Shown one piece after another: positions 1 to 11,579 of a DNA stretch of 64,000 nucleotides. The translations under genes were made by a program, and so were the position numbers. The number at the start of each line of letters is the position of its first letter. Positions within the stretch are counted from its first letter, which is position 1. The notes beneath the pieces were generated by a model that did no database searches, had not been told where the DNA came from, and saw only the letters and a list, made by a program, of their open reading frames with translations. This stretch comes from Hsuehochloa calcarea (taxonomy: Eukaryota; Streptophyta; Magnoliopsida; Poales; Poaceae): positions 17,021,385 to 17,085,384 of the forward strand of contig CM070594.1 of NCBI GenBank assembly GCA_036346395.1, written 5' to 3'.

Positions 1-928
1 AATTCGCGTTAGTATTTTGAACTGATGAACACATGTATCATTGTAGAATGTAGATTGAAGAGCAAAGGAGACTACAACAGCTAGTGGAGTTCAGAATTAC
101 AGAGACCGTGGACAGATTTTATATAAACTTCTTGATTAAGTGGGAGAAAGGTGGTGTCTCTGGTAACACTGTTGTGTAAATCTTTTTACATAAGTTCCGA
201 TTTTTGATGTAAAACAAATCAAGGATTGGAGTTGTAATAGGTCATTTGTCTAGTGAGATTGTGCTCAGATATGTTACTGGCAATGTAGATTATGTTTTTT
301 TTTGTTGAGTTGCAGGCTCATTCCATATTTTATTAAGTTACATTTCTTCCTCCCACTGTTAACAGAAAGTTGCTGCTATTGTTGATGAGTTAACTCTTGG
401 GTTGTATGATAAATAGCTCTTTTGTCTCACGTGATATGTACTTTATTAATACTCTCTTTCTCTATATCCATTATTTTGGCCTTTTTTAGTGAACAAATAT
501 GTAGGCGTCAATTACGATAGTTGTCGTCAATTGTGCTAGTTGTTCATTGTCTTTAAGTGCCTTAGTTAATTGTATTTAGCGTCGTTAATTATCATCAACT
601 GTCATTAGTTCTCGTTAAATGTTGTTCATTGCGTTAAACGATATCAAACAAACTGTTACTGTCTTCAGGGGCATTTCAGATATTTTTAATCTCGGAAGCT
701 GCAACCAGCCTACCTAAAAGACAGACAGCCAAACACTAAACTTCTTCAGCCCAACCGTCCAACTCGCAGCCATTTAACCCTACAATACAGCCAAAAATCG
801 CTTTTCAAGAAAACCACAACCGTTCTAAACAGGCCCTAACTCAACTCTGATGCTACAATTTTTTGACATGTGTGGTTAAAAGCAGCAACAACACGGTACA
901 GATTCTTGGCCGACTTTATGATCCATCA
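1..928. other. AT-rich flank without a recognisable gene
   Basis: No open reading frame here has a recognisable domain or grass coding character. About 505-640 holds loosely repeated motifs of the type GTCGTTAATT/GTCATCAACT. About 820-840 reads like the complement of the GGGCCTGTTTAG-type terminal inverted repeat common in grass MITEs and hAT-like elements, but I found no partner end, so I do not call an element. I interpret the stretch as host DNA to the left of the copia insertion that begins at 934. Confidence 0.5.
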
Positions 929-933
929 CTTTC

Positions 934-1550
934 TGTTGGACCGAAAAGGCGACTAGAGGGGGTGAATAGGAGCACGCTTACTTTTTCCCAAATAATGAAT
1001 TCAACACAATTTCACTCCAATAGCTATGATGAAGCTATGAATATCAATATACCAGTACAGCGGAAGACTAGTATTGAATCCAATTAAATCCCCTAAGCAA
1101 AAACACAAAATCAACTAAGATTGCAAAGACTCACAGCACGGGCGGTCAGACATCTGTACCCAACCGGTCGGACCGATTGCCGGGCGGTCTGACCGGCGTT
1201 GTGCTGGCGGTCGGACTGCTCCAAAATCGGTCTGACCGGTGATGACGGCAGCGATCGACCGGCATCTCTGAACCGATCTGAAACGATAAAATCGGCCGAT
1301 GACGGTTGCAATTAGGTGAAACTTTTGATTCTCAACTCCAATCTTTATGAAACTTTGCACACACCTTCTATATGCTATTGAGGACCTATTCCAATTGAAT
1401 ATTATGATAATTCTTGCAACGATCTTGAGCAATTGCCAATTGATTAACAGAAGGTCTAAAACCAGGCAAGAACGAAAACTTGATCCTAAAGCTTGTTCGT
1501 GAGAGATTGATGATCAAGATGATGCTAGATAGATTCACACATATCACAGA
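934..1550 (-). repeat. Copia LTR fragment (remnant of 3' LTR)
   Basis: Nearly collinear with 31,125-31,737, starting with TGTTGG and including the same GGTCGGACCG-type repeats near 1,140-1,260. It stops abruptly at 1,550, where gypsy internal sequence begins. On the minus strand this is the 3' end of an LTR. No primer-binding site lies next to it, which fits a 3' LTR facing host DNA. Confidence 0.75.
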
Positions 1551-4500
1551 ATGCAGCTCACTAAGCACATTGTTCAGGAGAGTGATGTTGCCTTGAAGAC
1601 TAGTCTTCATCGACTCCATCTCCTGTTGGGTACAAGTCGAAGCCTCACGAAGTTTCTTGTTTTCGACCACTTGTTCTGAAAAGAATAAAATCGGTCAAAC
1701 GAAAATAAACTTCTGGAGGAAGATAACACAAAGATAATTATAGGTAAAAGCATTTCTTACCTACTAATTGAGAATCCAGTTTCTTAACCTCTTCTCGATG
1801 GGAAGCAATACTTTCAGTGTGCTTTTTCTCCCATGCTCTGATGTCCTCTGCATTCATCTTAGCGATGCGGATGGACTCATTGTAGATCAAGGTTTTCTCT
1901 TGGATTTGACCTCGAGGCTTCTCAATTGGACACCAATTTACGAAGAAAAATTGGCATTAGAAAGGAAAATACTCAAAAAGATAACAGTAAAGAATTACTT
2001 ACATTAATTGAGTTCTAAGACCCTCAAGTTCTTGATCCTTATTCGAGGTAATCTGGAAAACTCTGAATGACCAAAGCTTTTCTTGAACTTGATGCGGAGC
2101 TTCCATCTCTTTTCTTTATCCGGAGAAGAAATGAGAGTCGGGTAAAGGTTAAAGATCAAAAGCGCCTTAAGTTCGAACTTCTTTGTTTATTTTTCCTGCA
2201 ATCTTTTAGATGCGAGAGCAGTCTCTCGAAGTCTATCAGAGAGGACTAATACTGCGTTCCTTAGCCTCCTCGACTCTTCTTTTTCATAGTCGAGTGAGTC
2301 ATTAAGGTCTTCGTATCACTTGTTTAACCTACAAAAAGCAGGACGAAGATAAACATCACCGAATGGTTGTAAGTACTTCTACAACCACCGACACAGTCGT
2401 AAGTTTTTCTCGACTACGACATGGTTGTAAGTCTTTCTCGACCACTACACAGTCGTAAGTAGTCGTAAGCTTTTTACGACTAGTACTTTGTCATGAGTTT
2501 CTTCCATGACTATTCTCGTAAAACATTATCACAGTATTTAAGTCAAAAACAATTATGAATGATAAGTGACTTACCATCTCTCGCCTCTGCACGCAGTAGT
2601 TCTTTCTCTGTCTTAGCTCTAAAAGTTGTCGATGGTACTCACCGACAACGACAATTTGCTCGAGCTTTACGCAAAAGAAAACAGTGAGAAGAGAAGGAAA
2701 GTCACATATGTAAGTATTTTAAAGATACTTACATTCATAGTCGCCCTAGCAAACATCGAATATACAAGGTCCGGTTCTGCGACTTATCTATCCTCGCGAC
2801 TTTGTCCCACCACACCTTCTCGAGGCGCTCGTTATCAAAAGTATTCTCCGTATTGGGAATATCTTTGGGATGGGGACTCGGTCACGAGATCTATGCGAAG
2901 ACCCCACGACGGAGGCAGGCCCAAAGAAGTCACCACGAGTTGAAATTTTCTCCTTCCGGTTCGTAAATTCTCTTTGGGTAGGGAAGGAACGCCTCCTACA
3001 ATTTCCTTCCCAGGCGGTGCACAAGCTGGTCACCGCTTTGACGAGGCTTCCACAATGCCTGTTGTTTCTACGACCTCGGCGATCGTGGCGGCCACCTCAA
3101 CGATGTGGCCGCTACTTCAAGGATCGTAGATACGACTTCAAACAGATGTGGGAGTCACTCTGAGTCTCGACTTCATCGGCCACCTGGGCCAAGGGTGATG
3201 CTTCGACCACCTCCATTGCTACCTCCTCGATGGTGAAGGGATGGCAATGGACTTCTCGTGGAAGCATTCCCTGGGTGAAGAAGTCGATGAAATAAAGAAA
3301 AGCAAATCGAGGTTGTGAAAAGAAAAGGTAAATGTCGTTCTTACACTTTAGTAAATTTCACATACCTCGCACTCGGTCTTAACCGGGAATTTTGGAGCAA
3401 TCCTCCCAGCGGAGGACCTCTTCTTCTCCACGACCACGTCTGGTCGAGGTTCAACAATCGGCTCAGTTACGACCACGTCTGGTCGTAGAGTTTGGACAGG
3501 AACCAGAGCTCTGGTTTCCTGATTCTCTGGATGGCCGAGATCAGTCTCGACCATTCCAAAAGCAAAGATCGCCCTCGATTGCGAGTTGTCTTGATCGAGC
3601 ATCGTCCTTCATAAAAGACACAAAATCTTTCCAATTCTCCTTTTCCAGTTGCCTAACAAAACTAGGAGTGGCAGAAACTGCGAAAGATTCTTTGTCATAA
3701 CAGAAGGGTACCTTAGCCTTGCGAGGTTTGCGCTTAAGAGATTCAGTTGCCTCAACCTCCTCGGCCGATGGCTGCGGCCTCGGCTTGAATCTGACTACGA
3801 TTGCGCGCAGCCTTGTAGAAAGTGCGGTCGAAGACGAGCTTGAGCTCGCTCCCCTTTGTCGGCAGATTTTACAAGTCGGCGTCTCTTGGAGGGAGGAGCC
3901 GAGCCTTTGTCTTCGACAACCCGGCGCCAATAGTCATCGATGCGACTTCTTCGTCGTCACGGCGATTTTCCATGCCTACTTTATGTAAAGCAAAACAGAA
4001 AAAGAAGAATGACTAATTAGTCGTAAGTTTTTCTCGACAAGTGCCAAGTCGTAAGTTTTTCTCGACTCTTTCCCGATCGTAAGATATTCTACGATCACCT
4101 TTAGTCGTAAGTATCTTCTCGACTATAAAGTCCTAAAGAAAGAATCAACTTTTGATTACCTTTAGGCGCTCTATCCTTTCATCTGCGGACAAAGCCGCAA
4201 TGACTTGAGGAACCGCCCTCGAGTGGCGGAGACTTCTCGATGATGTCCGACTCTAGAGTCAACCTCGGCTGTGAAAGATCTGTAAAAGCAGATAAAAATA
4301 TTAGACAAGGTTGAGAAAGATCAAGCCGAGAGCTAAGTCGACAAATTACTTACCCTCCTCATAGTCTCTCGGTTGGGTCTCCTCTTCCAGTATCTCCACA
4401 TAGGAGATGCTCGTTTCTTCAGAGGACTAATTCTGGCGTGTGATGAAATCCTTCACCACATGCCATCCGTCAACCCTTCTTCCTTCAAGTCCTTAATGGC

Positions 4501-5067
4501 TTGAATATAAGGGCTAATCCGTGAGATATCTTCGGGGTCGAATCCATGAAGATTTCTTTCAGCAGCCTTCCTCATGAAAGAAAGGTGTCTTGAGGTGACC
4601 TTCGGTAGAACCACCTCTTTCTCGGCCCGCCACGAAGGCCGGGTGAAACTCGAATATACTCCTTCGACTTGAGTCGTGGAGTTTGATCCACGACTTCCAG
4701 CGATTCGGTTTGTCGAGCCATCCCATAATAATATTGGAGCATTCGAGATCCGCCGAATCCCAGTGTACGCCTCGCACAGATACACGAACACACTCAACAT
4801 GGTAATGGAATTGGGACCTAAGTTCACCAGTTCCACCCCAAAGTGTTCGAGTACTACTGTAAGAAAGGGATGGGTAGGCAATCGAAGGCCGCACTCACAA
4901 TACGCTTGGAAGACGGGGATTTGCCCATTTTCCCCGATGGCGATCTTTGCCGATGGCGGAATCCACTTTACCAGAGCCTTCTCTGGAATCTTCCCGGCAT
5001 CAACCAAGATCTTGATCTTAGCCGCATCCATCTCCGATTCTTCCCATTCAGAAACTCTCTTGGCCAT
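1551..5067 (-). pseudogene. Antisense PF04195-like gene of copy A, 3' truncated
   Basis: This multi-exon antisense gene starts at 5,067 (protein begins MAKRVSEWEESEMDAAKIK). The first exon encodes the plant 'putative gypsy type transposon' fold: a segment with FGVELVNLGPNSITMLSVFVYLCEAY, quoted here only to identify it, is too long to be chance and was read at about 4,760-4,840; a further part with GGPRKRWFY lies near 4,610-4,640 in another frame; and HGFDPEDISRISPYIQAIKDLKEEG-type sequence ends the exon near 4,460. A GT-type donor follows near 4,350. Later exons give a basic segment starting MENRRD around 3,970, a segment with KRKPRKAKVPF around 3,700, and coiled-coil exons down to 1,551 (VENKKLREASTCTQQEMESM near 1,620-1,670). 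The C-terminus is removed at the junction with copia LTR. Function is unknown. Frame changes are frequent and may be sequencing error. Confidence 0.7.
2367..2520. repeat. Hairpin repeats inside antisense-gene intron (copy A)
   Basis: Repeated units read GTCGTAAGTTTTTCTCGAC, each a short inverted repeat (GTCGTAAG against its near-complement CTACGAC/CTCGAC). Further clusters of the same unit lie at about 4,018-4,130 and 5,449-5,530 in copy A, and at about 14,861-15,010 and 16,486-16,590 in copy B. They lie between the candidate exons of the antisense gene. Confidence 0.7.
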
Positions 5068-5905
5068 TTCGCTCAGAAGCAAGAAGTCTTTTGATTGGGT
5101 TGGCGGCGGAGAAGATGAAACCTAGTCGAGGACAGAGAAAGCAAGAGCTCGAAGAACAGCGGAGTGATTTGAGGAAAAGGTAAAAACCCAAGTCTACCTC
5201 CTGGTAAGTTTTTATAACCGCATGATCTCCGCCGCTTCGGAAACCGTCTCGGCTATAGGTCTATGGGAGTTGGTTGTACCGCTTCGGGAACCGCTTCATC
5301 GGACAAGTCTGTGAGAGCCGGTTGCAATTCCCCAGATGGTCCGTTCGAGAAAAATTAGGTGCGTATTGTCACCCCCAAGCAAAATTACTTTCTTGACCAA
5401 AGTCTTTCTGGTCGAAGGAAGTATCAATCGGAAGGGTTTTTTCTCCGATTCCCCTACTACGACCACCAGACGGTCGTAGGGGTTTTTACGACTTTCTAAT
5501 AGTCGTAAGCAATCTTCACGATTGCAATCGCTTCGGGAACCGTTTTATCAACAGATCTGTGGAATTCGTTTGCAATTCCCCAGACGGTCTGTTCAGGAAA
5601 GTTAGGTTAGTTTTGTCACCTCCAAGCAAAATCACTTTCTTGACCAAGTCTTTCTGGTCGAAGGAAGTATCGATCGGAAGGGTTTTTTTCCGATCGCCTT
5701 ACTACGACCACTACACAATTGTAGAGGTTTTATGACTTTCGATACTCGTAAGCAACCTTTACGACCAAGCAAACTCTGGTCAAAGTAATACTCAAATGTC
5801 GAAGAGTTTTCCTTCGACTATGGTTCTCGACATTTTCATAGTCGCAAGTCCATTTGCGAATCCTTCCCCAAGTAAGTTACTTTCACTTGAAGCTGGGGGG
5901 CTAGA
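5068..5905. other. Leader of antisense gene and 3' untranslated region of copy A
   Basis: No gene is visible. Two near-duplicate blocks (about 5,330-5,470 and 5,590-5,710) both contain TTTGTCACC or TATTGTCACC followed by CCAAGCAAAAT. The run GCTGGGGGG at 5,892-5,900, just before the LTR, is the probable polypurine tract for plus-strand priming. Confidence 0.6.
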
Positions 5906-6021
5906 TGACGAGGATCTAGTAATCCTCATTTTATCTATTATCTATAATTATTATTATGGGTAAATATGATGTCACATAGTCTCCAGAAGTACCCCTTATT
6001 TTTATAAGGGAGAGGCCCACC

Positions 6022-6200
6022 AAGTGATTGTAAGATTTTCTACAATCACCCCCCATAGTCGTAAGTCTTACTACGACTACTGCCTAGTCGTAAGTCTTAC
6101 TACGACTACTTCCTAGTCGTAAGTCTTTCTACGATCACTACATAGTCGTAAGACCTTTTACGATTACTACCTGGTCGTAAGTTCTCCTAACCAGGTAGAC
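6022..6200. repeat. Hairpin-repeat array in the LTR
   Basis: Five to six units of about 25-35 bases, each of the form TAGTCGTAAGTCTTACTACGA, so each unit is self-complementary around its centre. Equivalent arrays are at 18,448-18,618, 44,452-44,602 and 56,763-56,922. An expanded version lies in the LTR of element D at 39,750-40,053. The array lies upstream of the TATA box, in the U3 part of the LTR. Confidence 0.8.
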
Positions 6201-6438
6201 CACGACCACCTTATAATCAATCCTACAGGCAAGTGGGTCCAATTGATTAAAGAATCCGAACGGTCTGCACGCACTACTATCCCGCGTAGTAATAGTGCTT
6301 AAATACCCCATTATCTTTGAATGATAATTGCCAGACGGCGTGGAGAAGACAATGCGCCGGTAATTACTGCCATCATGCGCCCATTACTGGCTCAATTAAG
6401 GCGCCTCTTCCGCAGGGCAAAACGGCTACTCCTTCACG

Positions 6439-6448
6439 ACTATATAAG
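6439..6448 (+). promoter_or_regulatory. TATA box of gypsy LTR promoter
   Basis: ACTATATAAGG is placed about 230 bases before the LTR end and is conserved in the other LTR copies (18,861-18,870; reversed near 44,215-44,224 and at 56,531-56,540). This is the expected position of an LTR core promoter. No transcription start can be fixed from sequence. Confidence 0.6.
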
Positions 6449-6675
6449 GGCATCAAGGGCAAGTAGAGAAGACGGGTTCTATTCTCTGTAATAGTCTTAG
6501 CTTCTTACTCGATCATTAAGAATACCACACCACACATGATTAGGGTTATTATTCTCTCCGGAGAAGGCCTGAACCTGTCTAAACACCCCGTGTCAACCAC
6601 TCTGCGTGATTTCATCTCTTGGAGACCCCCCGAATCAAATAATCTTTACGTAAGATCGGTTCTAATACACCGACA

Positions 6676-6694
6676 GTTGGCGTCGTCCGTGGGG
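6676..6694 (+). other. Primer-binding site region of copy B
   Basis: GTTGGCGTCGTCCGTGGGG directly follows the LTR end. It resembles the TGGCGCCGT... primer-binding sites of Tat/Athila-type plant gypsy elements, with mismatches. The tRNA used cannot be fixed from this copy. Confidence 0.5.
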
Positions 6695-6747
6695 TTCTTC
6701 CGGTAATCTCTTGTCAACATACTCTCTTTTTCCAATCTCATGCAATC

Positions 6748-9060
6748 ATGGCAGGAGAATGGAACGAGGAGAACTGGTTTGACTTGGCAGATTATGCAGA
6801 CGTCGACATGGATGCCGGTTTCGACTACGAGCCGAATGATGCATCCGCTGATGGTGATGTTGCCTCCGGAGATTATTCTCCAGGAAACCATCCCATTAAT
6901 GGAGTTGAGGAGGGATCCTTATCCCCCACAACAATACGTCCAACAGAGGAGCCAATTCCCTCATAGGACAAGGGTCAATCCGACCAGGACCGCTCCCAGG
7001 AGGACTCACAACACGACGAGAGTTTTTTCTCCAAGTGTCCAAGTCCCCTTAAGGTGGTCCGACTTGGTAAGTCAAGTTCTGGGAGCCACCATTCCAGGAC
7101 TCCACCAGCATCTAGTGATCCTCTCTCGGGGTAACTCCGAGAGGTGGGATAGAGAGGGATCAAGCATGCTTTCACCCGCAAATTCGGCCGTCTCCCCGCA
7201 GATCTCATTTGCGAACGGAGATAGTTATAACCGGAGTTCCCCTACGGAGGATTACTCCAAGTCGCGAGATGGTGTCTCTCGAGCACTCCTCAAGCGGGAG
7301 GCCTCGGCGCAAGTGAGAATCATCAGCGGAGGTCTTCGTCCTTCCCCAAATCGAGTCGACCTCATGGAGGCCGAGATAAGAACACTCCCGAAGATCACAC
7401 TGCGCCCCTCGTGGTAATGGCAAGGGCACCACCGCTTGGCGAGAGAACCAACACTCGATGAGCGAGAGGAAATCCTCGACATTCTCGCACTCCACTAAGA
7501 AGGCCTCAAAGACCTGATGAGGAGGATTTTGATGTCGTCAGAAGAAAGAAAATTGCAGTCCAGAAGAACCTGCCTGGGCGCATTCAACATCAGTCGGAGG
7601 AGGTACAAGAACTCGAGGACATCAACGACTTGCTCGAGAATCCCAGCCAAGAGCTTGCTCGAGCGCGAGTACGATCTCTTTCTTTGAAGAGATTACGCAA
7701 AGACTTGACTGTGATGACAAGACTGGAGGTACCTCATCGACAACATTCAGGTAGTCGTAGCAATACGACTTCCTCAGCTACCAGTCAATCGAATATTTCT
7801 CTACGTAGGAATCGACACGGCCATAAGTCGAATCGATCCCCTATTCGAGAAATACATTTCGATCGGTGAAGATCAAGAAGCCCCTCGGAGGTGATCATTC
7901 ACCACTTCGACAAAGAAATTCTAGCGAGTGGAGTGCGAGGAGTATTCCCTCGTAGAATCGAGACCTACTACGAGCAATCACTGTTCACACGTATCGTCGT
8001 ATCGATCACTGGTGACATTAACCCTTCTTTCCTACAAAGAAGGCGTCAAGAAGTGATTCTGGATCTTAGGCATTTTGCTGACCTTGAGCGATTCATTGGC
8101 CACCTCATTTTCGACCAGTGAACATGGAGAAATTTGATGGATCTCAAAATCCCATCGAATTTCTTGAGATCTATACTAACAATTGTCCGGCGGCGGGAGG
8201 AGGAGAGCATGTAATGGCGAATTACCTTCCGATCGTGCTCGAAGGATCCGCTCGATCGTGGTTATTAAACCAACCACTCGAGTCGATCTACTCTTAGCAA
8301 CACCTCTGCGATCTTCTACAGCGAATTTCCAAGGCACATACAATGCATACGGAAAGAAGGCGACTTGCACCGGATAAAGCAGAACAACAACGAGACTTTG
8401 CGTCAATTCATCAAGCGCTTTAGTCAGGTTCGTAACTCAATTCCGGAAATTTCTGATTCCTCTGTGATCAGGGCTTTTAAGCAAGGAGTCCGTAGTAGAA
8501 GGATAACGGAGGACATTGCTTTGAATCCTCCCAACATCATGTTGCGAACTCTTGAGATGGCGATCGATATGCAAGCGCTTACGAGGCGGTCAGGTGGAAC
8601 AACACTATCGATCGAGAAACATATACTCCTCGAGAGCCGTGAAGTTGGTAAGGATAAAAAGCAAAAAGTCAAAAAGAAAATAAAAGTCAAAAACCACAAA
8701 CCATGGTTCCAAGGAGGTTCTAGTAGTGAAAGATGGAGAGCCCCAAACCACCAAGTCGTACCCTGATCAAGGCAAAGGTAAGCGCCCTGATCGTAGGAAC
8801 GACAAACCAAGGTGGTGTCCTTTTCATAAAAGAGAAGGACATGACCTCCGCAACTGCCGAGTTTTCCAAAGAAAGCTCGAGGACTACTACAACGACAAGC
8901 ACCACTCCCTACTCTCGGCGGTGGGACATACGAGTGGCCAAAAGTCGTCGGATGATGAGGAGATGCCGTTCAAGATCCGCAACATACCGTTGAGCACATC
9001 TATGGAGGATCATCGACATACGACTCCAAGCGACAACTTAAAGGCTGCGGACGAGAGGTA
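6748..9060 (+). pseudogene. Gag of copy B, frame-broken
   Basis: This region encoded the capsid-nucleocapsid polyprotein. It starts at MAGEWNEENWFDLADYADVD (6,748), a start also found in copies C (56,209) and D (40,611). The retrotransposon gag core lies at about 8,120-8,560, from MEKFDG past SARSWLLNQPLESIY and IKQNNNETLRQFIKRFSQVR to FKQGVR. A nucleocapsid-like motif, CPFHKREGHDLRNC, lies near 8,815-8,860. The reading frame changes several times (near 6,966, 7,417, 8,121, 8,365 and 8,766), so no continuous protein exists as written. Comparison with C suggests that many breaks are one- or two-base losses at CAG/CTG sites. Identification as gag is secure. Confidence 0.85.
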
Positions 9061-9890
9061 AATTCCATACATACTCCTCTCGTCAATAAATTACCAAGTG
9101 GTGGAAGTTACCATCTCTTTTGAGAAGGATGACGCCCAATCACTCTGAGTCGATCAGTCGATATCCGATTGTGGTCGAACCCACCATCAACAAGCTGTCG
9201 GGTCAATCAGTGTTGGTTGATGGTGGCGATTCTTTGAACATATTATTTACTAATGCCACGGGCGAGATGCAAGTACCGGGACAAAGGTAAGGCGATGCGA
9301 TACTCCTTTCATGGAATCGTGCAGGGGTCTTCACCAAACCTATTGGCCAAGTTTCTCTTCCTTTAACATTTGGCTCACCAAGTAATTTCGGACGAGAGAA
9401 AGTCTCCTTTGATGTGGTCGATTTCGATCGGCATATAACGCCATACTCGGACGACCAACTTTGGCAAAATTCTTAATGGCTACTCATTACGGGTATCAAT
9501 GTCTTAAGATGCGAGTCCCAAAGGAGTGATCACCATTCGATGTGACAAAAGATGGCGTATAGGCTGCGACCGTCGATCCTCGAGATGGTTGGTCAAATAC
9601 CAACTCGAGATGAAAGTCGACCGACTAGCAAGTCGAAGCCTAAAAAGCCGCACCAAAGCCGAGCGACCAAGTCAAAGAGGTTCCTCCGGGCGCAGAAGAG
9701 CCCTCGAGATCTGTTCGCATCGGGAGACTTCCGACCCCAAATAGGAAGACGCCCTCATTACCTTCCTCAGAGCTAGCGCAGATGTCTTTGCGTGGCAAGC
9801 ATCCGACATGCCCGAGTCCCGAGGAGGTGATCGAGCACGGGCTAGCTTTACGGCCGATAAAGTACTGTAAAACAAAAATTACGGAGATTT
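9061..9890 (+). pseudogene. Aspartic protease region of copy B
   Basis: The retropepsin-like domain cleaves the gag-pol polyprotein. The active-site block VLVDGGDSLNIL is readable near 9,210-9,245, with the catalytic Asp present. The stretch lies between gag and RT as expected for gypsy order. Flanking sequence changes frame repeatedly (a stop falls within the LPSGG region near 9,100), so it is not translatable through its length. Confidence 0.7.
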
Positions 9891-9899
9891 GCCCGATCG

Positions 9900-10840
9900 G
9901 CGAGATGCTATTAAATCGAGTTGGATAAGCTACTTAAGCGGGCTTTATAAGAGAAGTCAACCACCCAGTGGTTGGCTAACCTGTAATGGTCAAAAAGTCA
10001 AGCGGCAAATGGCGTATGTGCGTGGACTTTCTTGATCTTAATAAAGCTTGTCCAAAAGATGATTTCCCTTTACCTCATGTCGATCGGTGGTTGATTCTCT
10101 GCGAGTTGTGAGATATTAAGTTTTTAGATGCATATTCGGATACCACGGATCAATATGTGTTTAAGCGATGAAGAAAAGACCGCATTCATTACTCCATTTG
10201 GTACCTTTTGCTATGTCAAAATGCCATTTGGTCTAAAGAATGCGGTGCTTCTTTTCAACGCCTAATGCAATCGACTTTTTCATCTCAATTAGGCGAATTT
10301 GGAAGCCTATGTTGATGATCTAGTCGTAAAAAGCATTAAGAGACTTAATCATATCAGCGACCTACAAGAAACATTCGACAACCTCGAAAAGCACCGCTTA
10401 AAACTCAATCGAGAGAAGTGTGTGTTGGAATTTCTTGAGAAAATTACTTGGATTCCTAGTATCCGAGCGAGGAATCGAAGCAAATCTGAAAAATAAAGGC
10501 CATCCTCGGATCGTCCTCCAAACACAAAAAGGAAGTCGAAAACTCACGGGTGCATGGCGGCTTTAAGTCGTTTCATCATGCGACTAGGAGAAAAGGACTA
10601 CCTTTCTTTAAACTTCTCGGGAGACATGAAGGTTTTGAGTGGTCGAGCGAGGCAAGCAGCGCCTTTGAGGATGTCAAGAGGTATCTTTCGAGTGCTCTGT
10701 TACGGTTTCTCCAAAGCGGAAGAGGCGCTCTTAATTTACCTAGTTGCCACGCCACGAGCGACAAGCGCGATACTAGTCGTAGAGCGTGGCGTACAACGGC
10801 CGGTTTACTACGTTAGCGAAGTTTTACGGGCCTAAGGGCG
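9900..10840 (+). pseudogene. Reverse transcriptase of copy B, frame-broken
   Basis: This domain would copy element RNA into DNA. WRMCVDF near 10,008-10,030, LNKACPKDDFPLP near 10,040-10,075, TPFGTFCYVKMPFGLK near 10,190-10,240 and the catalytic YVDDLVVKS at 10,308-10,334 are readable in order. Compared with the intact version in copy C (52,174-52,983), there are short losses where C has CTGG, CCAG, CAG or CTG. Without them the frame would hold over much of the domain. Confidence 0.85.
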
Positions 10841-11460
10841 TTACCCTCGTGTCCAAAACTTCTATATGCCCTCCTCATGTCTTGAGAAATTGCGGCATTA
10901 TTTTGGCGCACAAAATAGTTGTGTTGTCTGAGTTTCCTTTAGGAGCAATCCTCCATAATAAGGAAGCAATGGGGCGTATGGCAAAATGGTCGGTCGAACT
11001 TGGGAGTTCGACCTCCATTTCATGTCGACGGCCATAAAATCCCGATCTTGGCGGACTTTGTCGCGAATGGACAAATCTGAACTGTTCGGGATCCCGATCT
11101 GATTCCCACGACCGGTGGATGATGTACTGACGGTCACTTACTTTAAGTGGCTCGAAATCGGGTGGTCTGGTATCTCCTAGGAGAAACCTTAAAGTATGCC
11201 ATACAATTAAACTTTGGGGCCACTAATAATGTGGCGAGTACGAAGGTTTGCTAGGCGGCATACAGTGCAAAGCACTCTCAATTAAATCGACTACTCGTGA
11301 GAGGAGACTCTCAACTAGTCGTGAATCAAGTCGGAAAGAGTACGGTGCTCTAGCTCGACAATGTCTCAATACTTATCGGAAGTTACGCAAGCTAGAAAAG
11401 CATTTTTAGGTTTGAGGTACAATTCATCCCTCGAAAGGATAATTTCCTCATGAGACCAAC
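10841..11460 (+). pseudogene. RNase H of copy B
   Basis: Recognised by collinearity with C and D and by the block RGDSQLVVNQV near 11,300-11,330, a typical retroelement RNase H segment. It would degrade RNA in the RNA-DNA hybrid. The region breaks frame several times. No complete set of acidic active-site residues can be read in one frame. Confidence 0.75.
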
Positions 11461-11579
11461 TTGCTCGGATGGCTTCTTCCGATCTCTGATACCAAAAGGA
11501 GTTTTCTTGGAGCAACTCCAAAAGCCGTCTCACAGTCGAAGAACCGAGACACCTCCTATGAGATGGCCTCATTAGACTA

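Larger units (their letters stand above)
5906..6675 (+). repeat. Tat-type gypsy LTR shared by copies A and B
   Basis: A 770-base LTR starting TGACGAGGATCTAG and ending ACACCGACA. It matches 18,335-19,096 and, reversed, 43,965-44,714 and 56,280-57,038. A hairpin-repeat array lies at 6,022-6,200 and a TATA box at about 6,439-6,448. It serves as 3' LTR of A and 5' LTR of B. Confidence 0.9.

Noticed and set aside
863..1087. 74-residue open frame across the copia LTR border
   Set aside because: It runs from flank into LTR sequence, has no similarity to known domains, and is not repeated in the other LTR copy.
6022..6200. CRISPR-like array of short spaced repeats
   Set aside because: The units are self-complementary, degenerate and adjacent, with no unique spacers. 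They lie in a plant LTR and recur in each LTR copy.
8424..8810. 128-residue minus-strand frame with hydrophobic stretches
   Set aside because: It is a reverse shadow of the gag core and nucleocapsid motif, and is also seen reversed in C.
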